The notes beneath the pieces are model-generated. The model ran no database searches. It was given only the letters and a program-made list of their open reading frames with translations, and was not told where the DNA came from. A stretch of 64,000 bases of DNA from Bacillota bacterium (GTDB lineage Bacteria; Bacillota; Clostridia; Lachnospirales; Lachnospiraceae), in the NCBI GenBank assembly GCA_023434365.1, contig JAEYSV010000057.1, positions 62,001 to 126,000 on the forward strand, given 5' to 3'. This document shows, piece after piece, positions 43,071 through 51,963 of this stretch. The translations under genes and the position numbers were made by a program. Position 1 is the stretch's first letter. Every line of letters begins with the position of its first letter.

Positions 43071-45188
43071 ATGGATAGTAATAATAATTTATCCCAGCTT
43101 TCGAAACGTCAGATGCTTCAAATGTACGTGGAAAGCAGTAGTGGAATTTTAAATAGAAGAGCTCTTTTTCATGATGGAACAGAAATGTTTCGAAAACCCA
43201 TGGAACCAATGTGTTATGAGAAGGTTGTTCTTCGTTTTCGTACCGCAAGGGAAAATGTAGATAGCGTTTATGTGGTTTATGGATGTGAGAAGAAAAGAAT
43301 GAATAAGGCGTCTACAGAAATTTTCTTTGATTATTATGAAAAGGAAATTCAGCTTGCTGATCAGAAGTTGTCATACTATTTTGAAATCAGAACGGTTAAT
43401 CAGGAAGTGTTCTATTATACACAACGTGGAGTGACTTCCGGAATGATAAATAACTATGATTTTGTCATTAAACCGGGATATAGTACACCCGACTGGGCAA
43501 AAGGAGCAGTCTTTTATCAGATTTTTGTAGACCGATTTTACAATGGAGATGCATCTAACGATGTACTAAGCGATGAATATGCCTACATAAATGAACATGT
43601 GACAAAGGTGAATGACTGGAATAAGTATCCTGCAGCAATGGGAGTTAGAGAGTTCTACGGTGGAGACATAAAAGGGATTATGAAAAAGATTCCATATCTC
43701 AAGGAGCTTGGAGTGGAAGTTCTTTATTTAAATCCTATTTTTGTTTCTCCTTCTAATCACAAATATGATGTTCAAGATTATGACTATATTGATCCACATT
43801 ATGGATCCATAGTCAAAGATGAGGGAGAGTTGCTTAAGCCATGGGACAATAATAATCAACACGCTAGTAAGTATGTTAATAGGGTGACGAACAAAGAGAA
43901 TTTAGAAGCCAGCAATGAACTGTTTATTGAGTTTGTTGAATTGGCTCATCAAAACGGAATTCGTATTATTTTAGATGGTGTATTTAATCATTGTGGTTCA
44001 TTTAATAAATGGTTGGATAGAGAATGTATTTATGAAAATCAGAAAGGTTATGATAAGGGAGCTTATGTATCCAAAGATAGCCCGTATCACAGTTTTTTTA
44101 AATTCCGAGACAGTAGTTGGCCTTATAATGAAAAGTATGATGGATGGTGGGGGCATGCTACCTTACCAAAGCTAAATTATGAGGATTCACCAAAGCTTAT
44201 GGAATACATGATGAAAATTGCATGTAAATGGGTAGCGCCACCTTATAATATTGATGGCTGGAGGTTGGATGTGGCGGCTGACTTAGGCCATTCATCAGAA
44301 TATAACCATCATTTTTGGAAGGATTTTAGACGAAATGTGAAGGAGGTTAATCCTGAAGCGTTGATTTTAGCTGAGCATTATGGTGATCCAAGTTCCTGGT
44401 TGCAAGGGGATGAATGGGATACTGTAATGAATTATGATGCCTTTATGGAACCTATTACCTGGTTTTTAACGGGTGTAGAAAAGCACAGTGATGAATTCCG
44501 TGGAGATTTGCTTGGCCATTGTGAAGCATTTTTTGGAGCAATGCGACATCATATGAGTAGGTATAACATACAGTCATTATTAGTGGCAATGAATGAATTG
44601 TCAAATCATGATCACTCTAGATTTTTGACAAGAACGAATCGTCGTGTTGGTAGAAGTAATTCTGTCGGTCCTCAAGCCGCAAGCGAAGGAATCAATAAAG
44701 GGATTATGCGAATTGCGGTTATGATGCAAATGACATGGCCGGGTGCACCAACGATTTATTATGGTGATGAAGCAGGATTATGTGGATGGACAGACCCAGA
44801 TAATCGAAGGACATATCCGTGGGGAAGAGAGGATAAAGAACTGATTCGTTTTCATAAAGAAATGATAGCCATTCATAAAGCATATAAAGCACTAAAAACT
44901 GGATCCATCTTGTTTTTTGGAGGTGCTAATAAATTCTTAAGCTACGGAAGATTTAATGAACAGGAAAAACTTGTGATAGCTCTTAACAGTGATATGAATG
45001 AGAAAAATGTTGAGATTAATGTTTGGGAAATTGGTATTGCAGACGATGAAAAACTGGTAACACTCATTATGACAAAGGAGCAAGAGTTTAGTGTAGAGGC
45101 AATCGTGAACCATTCACAGAATGGTATATTAACGTTAACACTACCTCCGTATTCTGGAGTTGTATTAAAGACAGTTCATGCTTATTAA
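43071..45188 (+). CDS. GH13 alpha-glucan hydrolase (neopullulanase/cyclomaltodextrinase-like)
   Basis: 705-residue glycoside hydrolase family 13 enzyme without a signal peptide, so it is probably a cytoplasmic enzyme that breaks down imported maltodextrins. A beta-rich N-terminal domain (about 20-130, CBM34-like) precedes the barrel. GH13 regions are ILDGVFNHCG, the nucleophile Asp in GWRLDVAAD, the acid/base Glu in ILAEHYGD, and the third Asp in LSNHDHSRF. PTIYYGDEAGLCG also fits the family. GGGGTGACAAC precedes the ATG. It stands alone after 800 bp of non-coding DNA. Confidence 0.88.
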   Translation: MDSNNNLSQLSKRQMLQMYVESSSGILNRRALFHDGTEMFRKPMEPMCYEKVVLRFRTARENVDSVYVVYGCEKKRMNKASTEIFFDYYEKEIQLADQKLSYYFEIRTVNQEVFYYTQRGVTSGMINNYDFVIKPGYSTPDWAKGAVFYQIFVDRFYNGDASNDVLSDEYAYINEHVTKVNDWNKYPAAMGVREFYGGDIKGIMKKIPYLKELGVEVLYLNPIFVSPSNHKYDVQDYDYIDPHYGSIVKDEGELLKPWDNNNQHASKYVNRVTNKENLEASNELFIEFVELAHQNGIRIILDGVFNHCGSFNKWLDRECIYENQKGYDKGAYVSKDSPYHSFFKFRDSSWPYNEKYDGWWGHATLPKLNYEDSPKLMEYMMKIACKWVAPPYNIDGWRLDVAADLGHSSEYNHHFWKDFRRNVKEVNPEALILAEHYGDPSSWLQGDEWDTVMNYDAFMEPITWFLTGVEKHSDEFRGDLLGHCEAFFGAMRHHMSRYNIQSLLVAMNELSNHDHSRFLTRTNRRVGRSNSVGPQAASEGINKGIMRIAVMMQMTWPGAPTIYYGDEAGLCGWTDPDNRRTYPWGREDKELIRFHKEMIAIHKAYKALKTGSILFFGGANKFLSYGRFNEQEKLVIALNSDMNEKNVEINVWEIGIADDEKLVTLIMTKEQEFSVEAIVNHSQNGILTLTLPPYSGVVLKTVHAY

Positions 45189-45299
45189 GAATAAAAGTTA
45201 AAAAGTACTTGTAATTGTTCACATTAGAGGTTCTAGAGGTTAGTGACTGGGCACTCAGACAAATTGTTTTAATTATACGCATAATTTATAAAAAAAGAC

Positions 45300-45327
45300 T
45301 TGCATTCTAATAAATTTCTGCTATAAT
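45300..45327 (+). promoter_or_regulatory. Promoter of the tRNA cluster
   Basis: TTGCAT, 16-base spacer, TATAAT; 21 bases before tRNA-Tyr. Confidence 0.75.
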
Positions 45328-45348
45328 AATACCTTGTCAGGACAATTT

Positions 45349-45430
45349 GGATGGGTTCCCGAGTGGCCAAAGGGGGCAGACTGTAAATCTGTTAGCAGCG
45401 CTTTCGAAGGTTCGAATCCTTCTCCATCCA
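45349..45430 (+). tRNA. tRNA-Tyr (GTA)
   Basis: Class II tRNA with acceptor GGATGGG/TCCATCC, D-arm CCCGAGTGGCCAAAGGGG, anticodon loop CTGTAAA, long variable arm and T-loop TTCGAAT. Discriminator A; CCA not encoded. Confidence 0.95.
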
Positions 45431-45433
45431 TAT

Positions 45434-45519
45434 GCCGGCGTGGCGGAACTGGCAGACGCACAGGACTTAAAATCCTGCGGGACTTACCTCCCGTACCGGT
45501 TCGATTCCGGTCGCCGGCA
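45434..45519 (+). tRNA. tRNA-Leu (TAA)
   Basis: Class II tRNA with acceptor GCCGGCG/CGCCGGC, anticodon stem CAGGA/TCCTG with loop CTTAAAA (anticodon TAA), variable arm CGGGACTTACCTCCCG and T-loop TTCGATT. Three bases after tRNA-Tyr; CCA not encoded. Confidence 0.96.
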
Positions 45520-45589
45520 TTTTTGACAAGTAACTTGTGGTATAAACTAGATTGCTTACTTGCTGCCTGATTGTGCATCATCTGAGTAT

Positions 45590-45662
<73 letters not shown>

Positions 45663-45727
45663 CTAAGAGTCGATACTATAGAAATAGCGACTTACTAATA
45701 AGTGTCTAAAAAAATTAAATATGATAT

Positions 45728-45798
45728 GCGGGTGTAGTTCAATGGTAGAACACTAGCCTTCCAAGCTAGATACGTGGGTTCGATTCCCATCACCCGCT
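45728..45798 (+). tRNA. tRNA-Gly (TCC)
   Basis: Acceptor GCGGGTG/CACCCGC, D-arm GTTCAATGGTAGAAC, anticodon stem CTAGC/GCTAG with loop CTTCCAA (anticodon TCC), T-loop TTCGATT. Discriminator T; CCA not encoded. Confidence 0.96.
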
Positions 45799-45807
45799 TT
45801 TTTGCTG

Positions 45808-45845
45808 CCCGGAGATTGTAAGTTAATACAATCTCCGGGTTTTTT
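45808..45845 (+). terminator. Terminator after the tRNA cluster
   Basis: CCCGGAGATTGTA, six-base loop, TACAATCTCCGGG, then six Ts. Confidence 0.92.
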
Positions 45846-45882
45846 AAATCATAGAAAACTGCTTTACAGTTTTCTATGATTT
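45846..45882. repeat. Perfect 16-bp-arm hairpin (dispersed repeat type A)
   Basis: AAATCATAGAAAACTG, loop CTTTA, CAGTTTTCTATGATTT. A diverged relative lies at about 58176-58209. Confidence 0.8.
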
Positions 45883-45890
45883 AAAAAATG

Positions 45891-45974
45891 CTCCGCGAGG
45901 ATCGCACTGCGGCGGAAATGAAAATTGTCGCTTTAGCGACACGCCGCAGGCGGAGAGTTTCGCAAGCGAAACTC
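45891..45974. repeat. GC-rich multi-hairpin element
   Basis: CTCCGC...GCGGAG encloses CTGCGGCG...CGCCGCAG, which encloses GTCGC-TTTA-GCGAC. A second hairpin, GAGTTTCGC/GCGAAACTC, follows directly. The composition is much richer in G and C than the surroundings and there is no ORF. It looks like a dispersed intergenic repeat or structured RNA. Confidence 0.75.
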
Positions 45975-46110
45975 TATCTTGTGATAAAAAACAGGCAATA
46001 ATCTGAATAATATGATATACTAGCTTAAAATACGTAGATGTTTAGTTATAAAAAGTTGTTAAATAATAGTAAAGAAAAGAAAAATTATATAGAAAAGATA
46101 GGAAAGCGAT

Positions 46111-47850
46111 ATGAAATTTTTATTAGTAGGGATTAATGCTAAGTACATTCATTCTAATTTGGCAATTCATTATCTAAAAGGATATTGTAAGAATTATCAG
46201 GAACACATTGCAATTAAAGAATATACCATTAATAATCAAACGGAAGCAATCCTTGGAGATATATTTAAGCAAAGGCCGGAAGCGATCGGGTTTTCCTGCT
46301 ATATCTGGAATATAAACATGATCTATGAGTTGGCAGTGGAGCTTAAGAAGGTGTTGCCGGAGACAAAAATATGGTTAGGTGGACCAGAGGTTTCTTATGA
46401 TGGAGCTCAGATTTTAACGGAGCATGGCTATATTGATGGTGTGATGTCAGGAGAAGGCGAAGAGACGTTTCAACAGTTAATGGAGTATTATGTGGATAAG
46501 ACCATATTATTAAGTGACATTAAGGGGATAACTTATCGAAGCAATGAAATATCATCATCAAATATTTATGAAAATGCGCCTCGAACTCCAATAAATCTTA
46601 GTACAGTTCCGTTTCCGTATGAAGATATGGAAGAGTTCTCAAATAAAATCATATATTATGAGACAAGCAGAGGTTGCCCTTATTCTTGTAGCTACTGTCT
46701 GTCTTCGGTTGATAAAACAGTACGTTTTCGTGAGATAGAGCTGGTGAAAAAGGAATTGCAGTTCTTTTTAGATCACAAGGTACCCCAGGTTAAATTTATT
46801 GATAGAACCTTTAATTGTAAGAGAGAGCATACAAAAGCGATATGGGAATACCTTGTAAAACATGATAATGGAGTTACTAATTTTCACTTTGAAATATCTG
46901 CCGATATTATTAATAAAGAGGAAATTGAACTATTAAAAACGCTTCGTCCAGGTCTAGTACAGTTAGAGATTGGCGTACAGTCTACGAACCAGGAGACACT
47001 TAAAGCAATTCATAGAACGATGAGTTTTAACGATCTTGCCGGGATTGTAACCAAGATTAATGAGGGTAGGAATGTGCATCAGCATCTAGACCTGATTGCT
47101 GGGTTACCATATGAAGATTATGATAGCTTTAAAAATTCATTTAATCAGGTTTATGCACTCGAACCCGAACAGTTGCAGCTGGGGTTCTTAAAAGTGTTGA
47201 AGGGCTCTTATATGCATCATCAGAGCAAGGATTATGGAATCATATATCATGAAAAAGCACCATATGAGGTGTTATATACAAGATGGGTTAGCTATGAGCA
47301 AATGCTTCAGTTAAAAGCTATCGAAGAAATGGTCGAAGTATATTATAACAGTGGTCAGTTCTCGTGGACAATTCGATATTTAGAACACTTTTTTGAGAAT
47401 CCATTTACTATGTTTGAATCATTAGCAAAGTATTATGAAGAAAATAATCTGTTTGATTTAAGTCATAGCAGAATAAAACGGTTTGAGTTATTGCTTGACT
47501 TTTATGTAGAGGTAGTAGGTAAAAAAATCGAAATAGATGATGATGTTTTTAAGGAATTATTACTATATGACTGCTATTTACGTGAGAATCGGAAAAGTAA
47601 GCCATCTTTTGCACCACAGGAGGAACGCTTAAGTATTGCAAAACTTAGAGAGTTTCTAAAAGCACTTACATCAGAAGGCAAAAAGCAGGTGCATATAGAA
47701 GCATTTACGGTTGATGTGATTGAAACAGCAAGAACAGGGCAGGCAGTAATGCGTGATAATATATGCATGTTTGATTATGAGGAGAAGCTGGTAATTAATA
47801 ACCAGGCGAAAGTGAGCGAAGTTGACAAGGACTTGTTATGGCGGACCTAA
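46111..47850 (+). CDS. B12-binding-domain radical SAM protein (DUF4080 type)
   Basis: 579 residues: an N-terminal cobalamin-binding-like domain (about 1-140, starting FLLVGINAKYIHSNLAIHYL), a radical SAM domain with the 4Fe-4S motif SRGCPYSCSYC (C-x3-C-x2-C, near residue 192), and a C-terminal region resembling DUF4080. The B12 domain lacks an obvious DxHxxG motif, so cobalamin binding is uncertain. Reaction and substrate are unknown; the class often does methylations or complex rearrangements. Downstream nth and the exonuclease are on the same strand but 72 bp away. Confidence 0.85.
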   Translation: MKFLLVGINAKYIHSNLAIHYLKGYCKNYQEHIAIKEYTINNQTEAILGDIFKQRPEAIGFSCYIWNINMIYELAVELKKVLPETKIWLGGPEVSYDGAQILTEHGYIDGVMSGEGEETFQQLMEYYVDKTILLSDIKGITYRSNEISSSNIYENAPRTPINLSTVPFPYEDMEEFSNKIIYYETSRGCPYSCSYCLSSVDKTVRFREIELVKKELQFFLDHKVPQVKFIDRTFNCKREHTKAIWEYLVKHDNGVTNFHFEISADIINKEEIELLKTLRPGLVQLEIGVQSTNQETLKAIHRTMSFNDLAGIVTKINEGRNVHQHLDLIAGLPYEDYDSFKNSFNQVYALEPEQLQLGFLKVLKGSYMHHQSKDYGIIYHEKAPYEVLYTRWVSYEQMLQLKAIEEMVEVYYNSGQFSWTIRYLEHFFENPFTMFESLAKYYEENNLFDLSHSRIKRFELLLDFYVEVVGKKIEIDDDVFKELLLYDCYLRENRKSKPSFAPQEERLSIAKLREFLKALTSEGKKQVHIEAFTVDVIETARTGQAVMRDNICMFDYEEKLVINNQAKVSEVDKDLLWRT

Positions 47851-47921
47851 GATTAATAAAGGAATAGATTTTGTTTACCTTTAGAAGGCAGGGGATTTCC
47901 ATAACTTAGAAAGGAAAAACA

Positions 47922-48581
47922 ATGGCTAGAAGAATATCGAAAAAAGAGAAGGAACGCATCACAGCGATTCTTGCTAAGCTCGATGAAAATTATACAAGTG
48001 AGTATAAATGCTTTTTAAATCATGAAAATTCGTTACAGCTGCTGGTAGCGACCATATTGAGTGCACAGTGTACCGATGAAAGGGTTAATATTGTAACCAA
48101 GGATTTGTTTCAAAAATATCAGTCAGTATATGATTTTGCAAATGCAGACCTGAATGAATTAGAAAAGGACATTCATTCAACTGGATTTTACAAGAATAAG
48201 GCGAAAAATATCATAGCATGTTGCAAAAAATTAATTGAAGAGTATGATGGAGAAGTGCCAAGAGAAATCGAGGCATTGACTTCGCTTGCTGGAGTAGGGC
48301 GAAAAACTGCAAATGTGATAAGAGGAAATATTTATCACGAGCCAAGCATAGTAGTAGACACCCATGTAAAGAGAATTTCGAAAAAACTTGGGTTTACAAA
48401 ACATGATGATCCCGAGAAAATAGAGTTTGAGCTAATGGAAGTGCTACCGAAAGATCACTGGATTTTATATAATATTCAGATAATTACTCATGGACGGAGT
48501 ATATGTACCGCCAGATCACCTAAGTGTGAGGAGTGCTTTTTAAAGGAGCATTGTAAAGATTACCAGAGGAGGAAAGTATGA
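47922..48581 (+). CDS. nth: Endonuclease III
   Basis: Base-excision-repair DNA glycosylase/AP lyase for oxidised pyrimidines. 219 residues: helix-hairpin-helix LTSLAGVGRKTANVI with the catalytic Lys, the catalytic Asp in VVDTHVKRI, and the C-terminal 4Fe-4S loop with Cys spacing C-x6-C-x2-C-x5-C (CTARSPKCEECFLKEHC). GAAAGG precedes the ATG. It overlaps the following exonuclease by four bases (ATGA), suggesting a repair gene pair. Confidence 0.96.
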   Translation: MARRISKKEKERITAILAKLDENYTSEYKCFLNHENSLQLLVATILSAQCTDERVNIVTKDLFQKYQSVYDFANADLNELEKDIHSTGFYKNKAKNIIACCKKLIEEYDGEVPREIEALTSLAGVGRKTANVIRGNIYHEPSIVVDTHVKRISKKLGFTKHDDPEKIEFELMEVLPKDHWILYNIQIITHGRSICTARSPKCEECFLKEHCKDYQRRKV

Positions 48582-49288
48582 CCCATTCATTTGTTGTACT
48601 TGATGTGGAAACAACCGGTTTGGTACCAGAAGCAGAGAAAGTAATAGAAATTGGTGCACTTAAAATTGAGCAGGGCGTGGTGGTTGATCAGTTTCATACA
48701 TTATTATCAATTGATGCTCTTTTGCCGAAGCGAATTACTGATTTGACAGGTATTACGGAGGAAATGCTGAGGGGACAGCCAAAGTTCTCAGAAATTAGTA
48801 AAAGATTATATTCCTTTTTGGAAGGGCAGGTACTACTTGGACATAACGTACCATTTGATTACAAATTTATAAAAACAGAATTTGGCCGGGTAGGTATGGA
48901 GTATGAAGCACAGGTATTAGATACATTGGAAATAGCGAAAAAGGTTCATCCTGAATTGATGAGTCGCAGTTTAGAAAGTATGTGCAGAGAATACCACATT
49001 AAAAATGAGAATGCGCATCGGGCATTGGCAGATGCAACCGTAACAGCAAAGTTATATTTTTTAATGGCAGAACGTTTTGCATCTGCTTACCCATTGGTTT
49101 TTGAACCACAAATTATATATTATAAACCAAAGAAGGACCAATCTATTACAAATAGGCAAAAAAATTACTTGAATGATTTGTTAAAATATCATAAAATAGA
49201 CAGAGTACAGACAATAGATGATTTGAGCAAAAGCGAAGCCTCTAGGTTAATTGATAAAATAATTAGTCAATACGGGAGACTTGGTTAG
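48578..49288 (+). CDS. DnaQ/PolC-type 3'-5' exonuclease
   Basis: 236-residue DEDDh exonuclease: VLDVETTG (Exo I), GHNVPFDYKFI (Exo II) and HRALADAT (Exo III, His and Asp) are all present. Residues about 175-236 form an additional helical module (ITNRQKNYLNDLL ... LSKSEASRLIDKI) like short C-terminal modules seen on some phage and replication proteins. Its start overlaps the nth stop. Stand-alone proofreading-type exonuclease, possibly in repair with Nth. Confidence 0.9.
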   Translation: MTHSFVVLDVETTGLVPEAEKVIEIGALKIEQGVVVDQFHTLLSIDALLPKRITDLTGITEEMLRGQPKFSEISKRLYSFLEGQVLLGHNVPFDYKFIKTEFGRVGMEYEAQVLDTLEIAKKVHPELMSRSLESMCREYHIKNENAHRALADATVTAKLYFLMAERFASAYPLVFEPQIIYYKPKKDQSITNRQKNYLNDLLKYHKIDRVQTIDDLSKSEASRLIDKIISQYGRLG

Positions 49289-49325
49289 CATAATATTCAT
49301 ATATTGGTCTACACTAACAGTATAG

Positions 49326-49946
49326 TTAAATATTGCGGTAATAGGAATATTTTTCCCGTTCTACAAGAGATAGAATGCGGTGGGCATTCTCATCATCTCT
49401 TTGCCGAAGAGTTGTTAATAAGGATTCCAGATTGGTATCTTCATTATGGATTAAATATATTTTGGCAAGAGATACATAACTTTGTGGAATGTCACTATTC
49501 ACCTGTACTGCAATGGACAAAACTTGTTTGGCTGAGGACAGATTGTTTAACTCAATTAGATGAGCGCCCCAGTCGTTTAAGGTTTGTACAAAAGAAAAAA
49601 AATTATTCTCACATTCCTGTAAAAATGCGAAATTAACTATGCCGTAGTTGGCTTTGAGTTCCGTATTCGTCATGTGAGATAAATTTAGAATTTTTTTGCC
49701 GTTAAGTGATGTTAATGTTTGATAGTACTGTTTAGAGAGGTCATCGGCAAATGTTATATCAGGCAGTAAAGAAGGTTCTATTGTAACGTACGTAAGGTTT
49801 GAGATGTCTTGTTTTCGGGTTAGGTTAGCATTTCGTTCAGTTTCCCAAAAAGCTGCTTCGCTTTCTTTCTGAACACGGGTTGCTTTGGATTTTTGAAAAT
49901 GAAACCATCCCAAAAACACAAGAAACAGGATAAATATAATAGGCAT
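49326..49946 (-). CDS. Membrane-anchored TPR-like protein of unknown function
   Basis: 206 residues with an N-terminal transmembrane helix (MPIIFILFLVFLGWFHF) and a probably extracytoplasmic rest. Residues about 135-200 contain two degenerate TPR-like helix pairs (LSSAKQVLSIAVQV, IPQSYVSLAKIYLI). No catalytic motif is visible. An overlapping 110-codon plus-strand frame covers the same DNA but has no ribosome-binding site and no domain; the minus frame has GAAAGG upstream and a coherent protein pattern. Convergent with the exonuclease gene. Confidence 0.72.
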   Translation of the reverse strand: MPIIFILFLVFLGWFHFQKSKATRVQKESEAAFWETERNANLTRKQDISNLTYVTIEPSLLPDITFADDLSKQYYQTLTSLNGKKILNLSHMTNTELKANYGIVNFAFLQECENNFFSFVQTLNDWGAHLIELNNLSSAKQVLSIAVQVNSDIPQSYVSLAKIYLIHNEDTNLESLLTTLRQRDDENAHRILSLVEREKYSYYRNI

Positions 49947-50008
49947 TAAGGCACGACCTTTCTAAGATAATTAACTTTTGGATAAGTATTAGTAAATGAG
50001 GTGATTGC

Positions 50009-50116
50009 ATGAATTTATACAATAAAAAAACCAGGCAATTATTTTCTAGAATAATTATTATTTTTCTTATTCTGGCTATGGTAATTGTGGGCTTAGCTTC
50101 TTATTTAACCTATTAA
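50009..50116 (+). CDS. 35-residue single-pass membrane protein
   Basis: Small gene starting MNLYNKKTRQLFSRIIII and ending SYLTY, with a basic N-terminus and one transmembrane helix (about 15-33). GAGGTG lies six bases before the ATG. Size and layout resemble DUF4044-like mini membrane proteins of Firmicutes, but that comparison is from memory. It is transcribed divergently from the anchored TPR-like protein, about 110 bp before the VanW gene. Confidence 0.55.
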   Translation: MNLYNKKTRQLFSRIIIIFLILAMVIVGLASYLTY

Positions 50117-50224
50117 TATTCGGAAACAGGAAGCTAGTAAAAGAATACATAAAAACTGGAAAGATGTCAAATAGAAGACATTGTGATTATGTATTTAGTA
50201 TTACACTAAAGGGGAATGAAAAAT

Positions 50225-51793
50225 ATGAAGAAAATAATGTATTCTGTATTAACAGTTCTTTTATTATCGGTAGTCGTTTTAGCAACCTCTATCGGTTACA
50301 GAGCATATGCTGATCAAACGAGTAACAGTATTTCTCAAGGAATCTATATTGACAACATAGATTTATCTGGACTGAGCGAAGAGGAAGCAAAAGATGCAGT
50401 AGATACCTATGTAGAGACTATTAAGAATAAAAAAGTTACTCTTAATGTGGAGGGAAACGAGGTATCAATTTCACTTCGGGATATTGGCTATGAAGTAGTG
50501 GAAAATGATTATATTGAGCATGCGCTAAATGTTGGGAAAACCGGCAATGTTATTCAAAGATATAAAGAATTAAAAGATATCGAAAATGACAAGTTGGTCT
50601 TTACATTGGAATTTACTTATGATGAATCTAAGTTAAGTGATTTTGTACTTCAGGAGACTGAAAAGTATAATGTAGAACCAATTAATGCAACCGTAAGTAG
50701 AAAAAATGATGAGTTTGTTTATACGGATCATACAGTTGGCCGTAAAGTAGATGCACAGAGTGCTATAGATGAAATCATTACTACACTTAACGCAGAGTGG
50801 AATAAACAAGATATTAGTGTTCAAGTAGTAGTAAATGATGAATTGCCAGCGGTAACGACGGAGATTGCCAAGCTATGTAAAGACGAAATAGGAAGCTTTA
50901 CTACATCATTTAAGTCCTCTGGTTCAAACCGTTCGACAAATGTAACGAATGGTGCGATGAGAGTAAGTGGAAACGTTTTATATCCAGGAGAAGAATTTTC
51001 AACTAGTGGTGCAATGAGACCATTTACAGAAGAGAATGGTTATCATATGGCAGGAGTTTATCTGAATGGAAAAGTAGTAGAAGATTTCGGTGGTGGAGTT
51101 TGTCAAGTATCTACTACACTATATAATGCTGCTTTATTAGCTGAACTAGAAATTACTCAGCGAGCAGAACATTCCATGTTAGTAGCTTATGTAGAACCTG
51201 CAATGGATGCAGCAATTGCTGGAGATTATAAGAACTTAAAATTTGTAAACAATACTGATGCACCTATTTATATTGAGGCAAAGGTTGTAAATAAACGTCT
51301 TACTTTTACGATCTATGGACATGAAACCAGACCAGAAAACAGAACGGTTAAGTACGTTTCTGAAGTGGCTGAGTGGAAGGATGCACCAAAACCGGTTGTT
51401 ACAAAGGATGAAACAAAAACAACTGATTACTATGAAATTTTACAAACTGCTCATAAGGGATGTAAAGCATACTTATATAAAGAAGTATATATTGATGGCA
51501 AGCGTATCAGTAAGGAAGAAGTAAATTATAGTAGGTACAGTGCAGCACCAGAATATGCTGTACAGGGAGTACTTGAGCCAACGCCAACTCCAGAGCCAAC
51601 TGTGAAGCCTGAAAAAACTAAGAAACCTGATAGTACAGAGAAGCCTGACAGTACAGAAAGTCCAAAACCTACAAGAAAACCAAAGCCTACCCCTTCACCA
51701 GAACCTACAGATACAGAAGATCCTGATGAAGGAGACAATGTTGGTGGCGATACTGAAGTGGATAATAACCCACAGGTTCCAGAAGAAGTATAA
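50225..51793 (+). CDS. VanW-family surface protein
   Basis: 522 residues. A signal/anchor helix (about 5-25), two peptidoglycan-binding-4-type repeats (first YIDNIDLSGLSEEEAKDAV; second about residues 125-215), then a VanW domain (GNVLYPGEEFSTSGAM, FGGGVCQVSTTLYNAAL, AEHSMLVAYVEPAMDAA). The last 75 residues are a Pro/Thr/Lys linker rich in PTP and KP repeats with an acidic end, likely wall-spanning. Function in the wall is unknown; VanW accompanies some vancomycin clusters, but no resistance genes are here. AAAGGGGA precedes the chosen ATG. Confidence 0.9.
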   Translation: MKKIMYSVLTVLLLSVVVLATSIGYRAYADQTSNSISQGIYIDNIDLSGLSEEEAKDAVDTYVETIKNKKVTLNVEGNEVSISLRDIGYEVVENDYIEHALNVGKTGNVIQRYKELKDIENDKLVFTLEFTYDESKLSDFVLQETEKYNVEPINATVSRKNDEFVYTDHTVGRKVDAQSAIDEIITTLNAEWNKQDISVQVVVNDELPAVTTEIAKLCKDEIGSFTTSFKSSGSNRSTNVTNGAMRVSGNVLYPGEEFSTSGAMRPFTEENGYHMAGVYLNGKVVEDFGGGVCQVSTTLYNAALLAELEITQRAEHSMLVAYVEPAMDAAIAGDYKNLKFVNNTDAPIYIEAKVVNKRLTFTIYGHETRPENRTVKYVSEVAEWKDAPKPVVTKDETKTTDYYEILQTAHKGCKAYLYKEVYIDGKRISKEEVNYSRYSAAPEYAVQGVLEPTPTPEPTVKPEKTKKPDSTEKPDSTESPKPTRKPKPTPSPEPTDTEDPDEGDNVGGDTEVDNNPQVPEEV

Positions 51794-51850
51794 TCATTAG
51801 TATCGTTTTACTGATCATATTAATGTAAAGTAACACGACTATAAAAGTTG

Positions 51851-51896
51851 GTTCCTATAATGCAATGCCAAAAGCCTTGCGTTATAGGAACTTTTT
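51851..51896 (+). terminator. Terminator after the VanW gene
   Basis: GTTCCTATAATGCAA pairs with TTGCGTTATAGGAAC (15 pairs with one G-U), followed by CTTTTT. Confidence 0.88.
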
Positions 51897-51963
51897 AACA
51901 TATAATAGGTTAAAGTATTCAATACTAAATGGTAAGAGTATAAAAACAAAGCAGGAGACATAG

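Noticed and set aside
45321..45581. Frames on both strands across tRNA-Tyr and tRNA-Leu
   Set aside because: They are translations of tRNA genes.
49304..49636. Plus-strand frame of 110 codons opposite the TPR-like gene
   Set aside because: No ribosome-binding site and no domain; the minus-strand protein has a clear membrane anchor and TPR-like helices.
51590..51720. Repeats at the end of the VanW gene
   Set aside because: Low-complexity Pro/Thr/Lys codons of a wall-spanning linker, not a mobile or CRISPR repeat.
50225..51793. Vancomycin resistance determinant
   Set aside because: VanW domains are widespread on clostridial surface proteins; no vanS/R/H/A/X genes are present.
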